8,146 nucleotides of DNA. Source: Ruminococcaceae bacterium UBA3220. Its GTDB lineage: Bacteria > Bacillota > Clostridia > Oscillospirales > Acutalibacteraceae. The notes below the pieces were generated by a model that worked only from the letters and a program-made list of their open reading frames with translations, did no database searches and was not told the DNA's origin. Shown piece by piece: positions 5,601 to 8,146 of this stretch (positions within the stretch are counted from its first letter, which is position 1; every line of letters begins with the position of its first letter). The stretch covers positions 16,621-24,766 of the forward strand of contig DEWC01000101.1 in the NCBI GenBank assembly GCA_002363095.1, given 5' to 3'. Both the position numbers and the translations under genes were made by a program.

Positions 5601-6734
5601 CTTATTAACACAGCTCAAAAAGAAATAGTTCTCGGCAGCACAAAGGCTGTAATACCTACCGACGGAAGCGTTACTTCAATAGGCGCCTACTCTTTCTACG
5701 GTTCGTCAATCAAAAACATAACTATACCAAAACAGATAACCACAATAGGTAATCATGCTTTCACTTATTCAGGGCTCACCGAAATTGTAATTCCCGACGG
5801 TATAACAACACTCAGCAACAATGCGTTCCGTCTTTGCACTTCTCTGGAAACGGTGTATATTCCTTCCTCTGTTAAAAGCATCGAATACTACTGCTTCGGG
5901 GATTGTAACAAACTCGATAGTATTTATTTCTGCGGCACCGAAGATGAATGGAATACCATTACGGTTGCCGAAGGCAATGAACCTTTGGGAAATGTTACAG
6001 TAACATATCACAAAGAAAGCGAGGAATATACCTCCGATGCGACAAATCACTGGAAGGTATGTGAAATCTGCGGCGAAGTTTTGGGTAAGGAAAAACACAC
6101 ATTCGTAAACGGCGCTTGTTCCGTTTGCGGTCAAAAGCCGCCTAAGGTAAACTTCCCCGATGTAAACTATAACGACTGGTACGGCCCTTCGGTTGAATAT
6201 GCGGTTGCGGCAGGACTTATTAAAGGCTACTCAAACGGCAGATTCGGAACGGCAGACGGCATTCAAAGGCAGGACTTTGTAATAATCCTCTCCCGTCTTT
6301 CGGGCGATGATTTAAGCGTTTACGAAGGTAAAAAATCGTTTAAGGATGTTGACCCGAACGCATATTACGCCACCGCTCTTGCATGGGCGAAAGATAAGGG
6401 CGTATCAAACGGCTATCAGGACGGCAGTTTCGGCGTTGGCAGAAAAGTAACAAGAGAACAGATTATGACATTCTTACATAACTACGCAAAACTTAAAGGC
6501 TGCAATGTAACCGTAACCGACGCCGAAAAAGCGCAGATAAGAGCGCAGTATTCCGATTTTGTAAATGTCTCCTCCTACGCGCAGGAAGCGACCTACTGGG
6601 CGCTTAAAAACGGCGTTATTTCCGGCAAGCAGGTAAACGGCAAGAGATATATCTCGCCCGTCTCCTCTGCACAGCGATGCGAAGTCGCCGCGATGTTCTA
6701 TAACATAGATCAAAAAGGAATTTTCGCAAAATAA
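2640..6734 (+). CDS. Large exported cell-surface protein: BspA-type leucine-rich repeats plus three SLH domains
   Basis: This 1364-residue protein is secreted and probably held on the cell wall. Residues 1-25 form a Sec signal peptide (MKRK, hydrophobic core, predicted cut after V23-F24-A25). Residues 30-370 are Asn/Asp-rich and beta-like. A beta-rich module appears twice, from 381 (VVRSGAS, SFTP, LDKNEYD) and from 678 (VLVRTGA, NYTP, FTKAEYD). From about 838 a segment GDNLFWEYDEGSKTLTVKG leads into BspA/LRR_5 repeats at 880-1098 (IPSTV-xxI-xxxAF type units). A Cys-pair segment has C1141-xx-C1144 and C1160-xx-C1163. Three SLH domains follow at about 1172-1225, 1234-1287 and 1304-1360. SLH domains typically bind pyruvylated secondary cell-wall polymer, and BspA repeats are often adhesive, so a role in host or particle contact is plausible but inferred. 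No LPxTG motif or catalytic domain is visible. GGAGG 7 bases before ATG 2640 fixes the start. The gene has its own promoter and terminator. Confidence 0.93.
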   Translation: MKRKITAILLTFALICGLFSVPVFALGISESPVTPTYWSFDGENLTLQPSFDENTSLIFVNGEEGETYTLPDSFYHKVYVITNNVAVTIPDTDKIETVLISGTGSIIRNNLTITNANTSEFTGNANNGNEIIEFYSGNDDFYCFTYSGDTTLSFSSLFGAATDYGLYQVNVDGNLTIDCILNAIEVNVTGDLFIKAPVEGDPNGLNLRTTGYKNGSLTVGGTFTADDGQMFLVDEGAAVSENIKLYYDDNGVDSEYDIDAEHFTKEFSYDALKSKFMFRGISGGEENLNDFDCRVHYSQDKSCLSIVRAESEEDLFDGERTTFNISTEPESPSIGKISFKIDLTVDCFENAIPAEDRIQTPSISILKITYPRDAEPVEEWVVRSGASTDADYTFANNTLSFTPESEAPFELIVCLDKNEYDFVTFSAPEGKILVEYTVFGNGTVAIEDFEDGIFCRNRAKAVLPDSAENIIFTVTTEDRFEEFSVDGRYYSVEYLPCDGISYNSETGKLSIPLASEQNHYYIDFNILGDQPVMPSEFQVVYNPDKFDVICTSDTGSFELFDHARCDYPEDMTNPPYITVTPKDGHTFKGMLVFTNSGEDYYVNALEDGNKFTFVNTDINCVQLIADDEPGINNYTVRYNKDIAQVSKNGSILTPDKVYYFFSNGELTFGTYEVDPYRVLVRTGADQTEDITYLYSNGYLNYTPDNDFPRTFEFYFTKAEYDCATMNPDPEHNIVELMTHGGGNIEILSTNGEPISDDCVAKYENRYRIALNNEDTNLSIKLNPFNGQSVESVRIDGEEQTADSYTGNILNINVAQNKGFVNGEIVFSNASTEKSGVFGDNLFWEYDEGSKTLTVKGNGKIPDLQSSGRPWENFKYTTSHIVIEEGVTGIGSNAFHYMTGAESVSIPSTVLSINEFAFLGLSKLKTLNIPEGVITIDRQAFQSLSSLEKLTIPSTLRKFTLTTFEGVAKLENITVATENPIFHSAGNCLINTAQKEIVLGSTKAVIPTDGSVTSIGAYSFYGSSIKNITIPKQITTIGNHAFTYSGLTEIVIPDGITTLSNNAFRLCTSLETVYIPSSVKSIEYYCFGDCNKLDSIYFCGTEDEWNTITVAEGNEPLGNVTVTYHKESEEYTSDATNHWKVCEICGEVLGKEKHTFVNGACSVCGQKPPKVNFPDVNYNDWYGPSVEYAVAAGLIKGYSNGRFGTADGIQRQDFVIILSRLSGDDLSVYEGKKSFKDVDPNAYYATALAWAKDKGVSNGYQDGSFGVGRKVTREQIMTFLHNYAKLKGCNVTVTDAEKAQIRAQYSDFVNVSSYAQEATYWALKNGVISGKQVNGKRYISPVSSAQRCEVAAMFYNIDQKGIFAK

Positions 6735-6750
6735 TTGTTAATACCATGAC

Positions 6751-6784
6751 AAAAAACCTCGGTGATAATCGCCGAGGTTTTTTT
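6751..6784. terminator. Intrinsic terminator, probably bidirectional, between convergent genes
   Basis: CCTCGGTGAT pairs with ATCGCCGAGG (6757-6777, one T-G pair, central A), flanked by six A on the left and seven T on the right. It follows the surface-protein stop by 16 bases. The A-run gives a T-run on the minus strand, so it could also stop leftward transcription from nifSU, which has no closer terminator that I can see. Confidence 0.93.
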
Positions 6785-6800
6785 AATGAATACTTGCGGT

Positions 6801-6819
6801 GTTGTCGCAAAGCGACAAC
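6801..6819. repeat. Small perfect hairpin of the GC-AAA-GC type
   Basis: Arms GTTGTCGC (6801-6808) and GCGACAAC (6812-6819) enclose AAA. The architecture matches the hairpins at 494 and 1541 (arm ending CGC, three-base loop, arm starting GCG), but the outer arm sequence differs. No T-run follows. Confidence 0.7.
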
Positions 6820-6884
6820 GGATTTAATAATTGCGGCCGATTCGTGAATCAACCCTACGCGCGAAAACAACATTGTCTTGTGTT

Positions 6885-6953
6885 GTAGGGGCAGATATTA
6901 TCTGCCCGCCAATATACGCACAAACAAAACTGGCGGATGATATCCGCCCCTAC
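6885..6953. repeat. Pair of inverted GTAG-headed palindromes, REP/BIME-like
   Basis: On the plus strand GTAG (6885-6888) is followed by arms GGGCAGATA/TATCTGCCC (6889-6907). On the minus strand GTAG (6953 to 6950) is followed by arms GGCGGAT/ATCCGCC (6948 to 6932). The two units face each other across about 23 bases. They differ at three positions in their first 22 bases, including an A-T pair in one stem replaced by G-C in the other, so pairing is kept. A GTAG head before an imperfect palindrome is the architecture of REP elements mobilised by RAYT (Y1-type) transposases; no RAYT gene is present in the window. Confidence 0.6.
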
Positions 6954-6993
6954 CACGAAATCATTATTGCCACATCGCGCCGTTTTATATTTC

Positions 6994-7007
6994 GTCGGCT
7001 TGCCGAC
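6994..7007. repeat. Small perfect hairpin before the heptamer arrays
   Basis: Arms GTCGGC (6994-6999) and GCCGAC (7002-7007) enclose TT. Its last base begins the 20-bp direct repeat of the adjoining array. There is no T-run in either direction, so it is unlikely to be a terminator. Confidence 0.6.
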
Positions 7008-7012
7008 ACAAT

Positions 7013-7093
7013 CGTCTAGCGTCTAGAATCTAACATCTGCCATCTGTGTTGGCACAATCGTCTAGCGTCTAGCATCTAAAATCTAATGTCTAA
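7013..7093. repeat. Two arrays of five degenerate 7-bp repeats, overlapping the nifU stop
   Basis: From 7013 the units read CGTCTAG, CGTCTAG, AATCTAA, CATCTGC, CATCTGT. An 11-base spacer (7048-7058) follows, then from 7059 CGTCTAG, CGTCTAG, CATCTAA, AATCTAA, TGTCTAA. The shared core is close to RTCTA. A 20-bp direct repeat starting CACAATCG occurs at 7007-7026 and 7053-7072, so the whole array appears duplicated. The last two units overlap the nifU stop (7083-7085) and its final codons. Confidence 0.85.
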
Positions 7094-7520
7094 TATCGCA
7101 TCCGGCACAATTTTTGCAATCCGAAAAGATTTTGCCGTCGTAAGGTATATTATTTTTATCATAATAATCCTTTACGGCTGCCTTTATCGACTCTTCCGCC
7201 AAAACCGAGCAATGAAGTTTATGCGACGGCAGTCCGCCCAAAGCGTTAACAACCTGTCTGTTGGTTACTTTGAGTGCTTGCTCTACTGTCTTACCCTTTA
7301 TCATTTCGGTTGCCATCGAGCTTGACGCAATCGCGCTTCCGCATCCGAAAGTTTCGAACTTGACATCAACGATTATGCCGTTCTCGATTTTCAGATACAT
7401 CTTCATAATATCGCCGCATTTTGCGTTTCCCACTTCACCTACTCCGTCGGGATTTTCAATTTCACCGACATTGCGCGGATTCATAAAATGGTCCATGACC
7501 TCAGGTGAATATAATGCCAT
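7083..7520 (-). CDS. nifU: NifU/IscU-type Fe-S cluster assembly scaffold protein
   Basis: This 145-residue cytosolic scaffold receives sulfur from the NifS desulfurase, builds Fe-S clusters and passes them to client proteins. It contains the N-terminal scaffold domain only. The three ligand cysteines are visible: C35 in GNAKCGD (with the usual D37), C60 in TFGCGSAIASSSMATEM and C104 in SHKLHCSVLAEE. The tail adds C135-xx-C138-xx-C141 (DCKNCAGCD), not part of the basic scaffold. The start is taken at 7520 (MALYSPEVMDHF); GGAAGG lies 8 bases upstream. A longer frame to 7565 would run back into nifS. Only 13 bases separate it from the nifS stop, so the two are cotranscribed and probably translationally coupled. 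The last residues and stop are formed by the heptamer repeat. mnmA, a frequent partner in Firmicutes, does not follow. Confidence 0.95.
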   Translation of the reverse strand: MALYSPEVMDHFMNPRNVGEIENPDGVGEVGNAKCGDIMKMYLKIENGIIVDVKFETFGCGSAIASSSMATEMIKGKTVEQALKVTNRQVVNALGGLPSHKLHCSVLAEESIKAAVKDYYDKNNIPYDGKIFSDCKNCAGCDIRH

Positions 7521-7533
7521 AATCTTTTCCTTC

Positions 7534-8146
7534 CTATAAAACCGATTTTTTCCTGCCCGAAACAATATCCTTCCAAACCGGGGACATACTTCTTAAATAA
7601 TCCACGACCTTCGGAACTTCCTCTAAGATAAAGTCTATTTCCTGCTCGGTGTTTTCTTCCGAAAGGGAAATTCTCAGAGAACCGTGTGCCACCTCGTGCG
7701 GACGACCTATTGCCAAAAGCACATGCGAAGGGTCAAGCGAACCGGATGTGCAGGCGCTCCCGGACGAAGCGCAAATTCCCTTTGCGTCAAGCAAAAGAAG
7801 CAGGCTCTCACCCTCTATCCCCTCAAAACAGAAGTTGACATTTGAGGGCAATCGGTTTTCAGGGTCGCCGTTAAGGATGCTTTTTTCTATCTTAGAAAGA
7901 CCTTTTATGAGTTTATCCCGTAGTTTTGAAATCTTTTGCGCGTTTTCAGAAAGTGAATTAACAGCAATTCTGAGAGCCTTTGCCATTCCTACTATCGCCG
8001 GAATATTCTCGGTACCGGCACGCTTTCCTCTTTCCTGCGCACCGCCATATATAAGATTACGGAGCGGAATTCCGCTTTTGGCATATAAAACCCCTATCCC
8101 CTTCGGACCGTGAAATTTATGAGCCGAGAGGGAAAGCATATCAATG
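7534..8146 (-). CDS. nifS: Cysteine desulfurase NifS/IscS family, C-terminal part, cut by window end
   Basis: This PLP enzyme takes sulfur from cysteine as a persulfide and supplies it to NifU for Fe-S clusters, and often to tRNA thiolation. About 204 C-terminal residues are present; the frame stays open to the window edge, so the start is outside. The PLP-binding lysine is seen in SAHKFHGPKG (K codon 8116-8118), the substrate-binding stretch in GKRAGTENIPAIVG, and the catalytic cysteine in SSGSACTSG (Cys codon 7750-7752), followed by HVLLAIG and GSLRISLSEENTEQEID. These place it with the group I NifS/IscS enzymes, which have the long mobile Cys loop. The stop TAG (7534-7536) overlaps the nifU ribosome binding site. 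In Firmicutes such operons are often led by an Rrf2/CymR regulator; that region is not in view. Confidence 0.95.
   Translation of the reverse strand, partial: IDMLSLSAHKFHGPKGIGVLYAKSGIPLRNLIYGGAQERGKRAGTENIPAIVGMAKALRIAVNSLSENAQKISKLRDKLIKGLSKIEKSILNGDPENRLPSNVNFCFEGIEGESLLLLLDAKGICASSGSACTSGSLDPSHVLLAIGRPHEVAHGSLRISLSEENTEQEIDFILEEVPKVVDYLRSMSPVWKDIVSGRKKSVL

Noticed and set aside
7013..7093. The repeat arrays as a CRISPR
   Set aside because: Units are 7 bp in direct tandem without unique spacers, and no cas genes are present.
7649..8113. 154-codon plus-strand ORF opposite nifS
   Set aside because: It is the mirror frame of a clear cysteine desulfurase with all key motifs; no protein features of its own.

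Overview
The window looks like a chromosomal piece of a gut-type Firmicute in class Clostridia, probably near Oscillospiraceae/Ruminococcaceae. The reasons are a NifS-NifU type Fe-S pair, a secreted BspA-like leucine-rich-repeat protein anchored by SLH domains, a clostridial-type lipoprotein, strong GGAGG-type ribosome binding sites, Gram-positive style intrinsic terminators, and intergenic regions filled with small hairpins and short repeats. Taxonomy is an inference; there is no rRNA gene here.

Layout, left to right. Bases 1-495 are the 3' end of guaA (GMP synthase). A small palindromic repeat overlaps its stop codon and a 7-bp tandem repeat follows. Bases 562-936 encode a four-helix-bundle protein of the S23/23S-rRNA-intervening-sequence family. 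Just behind it, 946-1412 holds a second small gene that appears to be broken by a one-base frameshift near position 990. Bases 1413-1689 are non-coding and rich in hairpins, including a second copy of the repeat that sits at the end of guaA. Bases 1690-2343 encode a small lipoprotein of unknown function with its own terminator. Bases 2397-2571 hold what look like remnants of a PadR regulator and of the start of a HAAS/DUF1700 gene. A promoter at 2579-2607 then drives the main gene, 2640-6734: a 1364-residue exported protein with a duplicated beta-rich module, BspA-type leucine-rich repeats, a Cys-pair segment and three SLH domains. A strong terminator at 6751-6784 ends it.

The 348-bp gap 6735-7082 is a mosaic of repeats: a small hairpin, two inverted GTAG-headed REP-like palindromes, another hairpin, and two arrays of 7-bp repeats that run into the end of the next gene. 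On the minus strand, nifS (7534-8146, cut by the window edge) and nifU (7083-7520) form a tightly spaced operon for Fe-S cluster assembly, convergent with the surface-protein gene.

The genes do not form one obvious pathway. guaA and nifSU are housekeeping genes; between them lies an accessory stretch with signs of insertion and decay (AT-rich small genes, a frameshift, gene remnants) and one large surface protein. I did not find a defence system, CRISPR array, tRNA, rRNA, transposase or phage gene. The most interesting signals are the repeat families: a palindrome whose core is inverted between two copies flanking about 1 kb, REP-like inverted palindromes with compensating base changes, and heptamer arrays that form the last codons of nifU.
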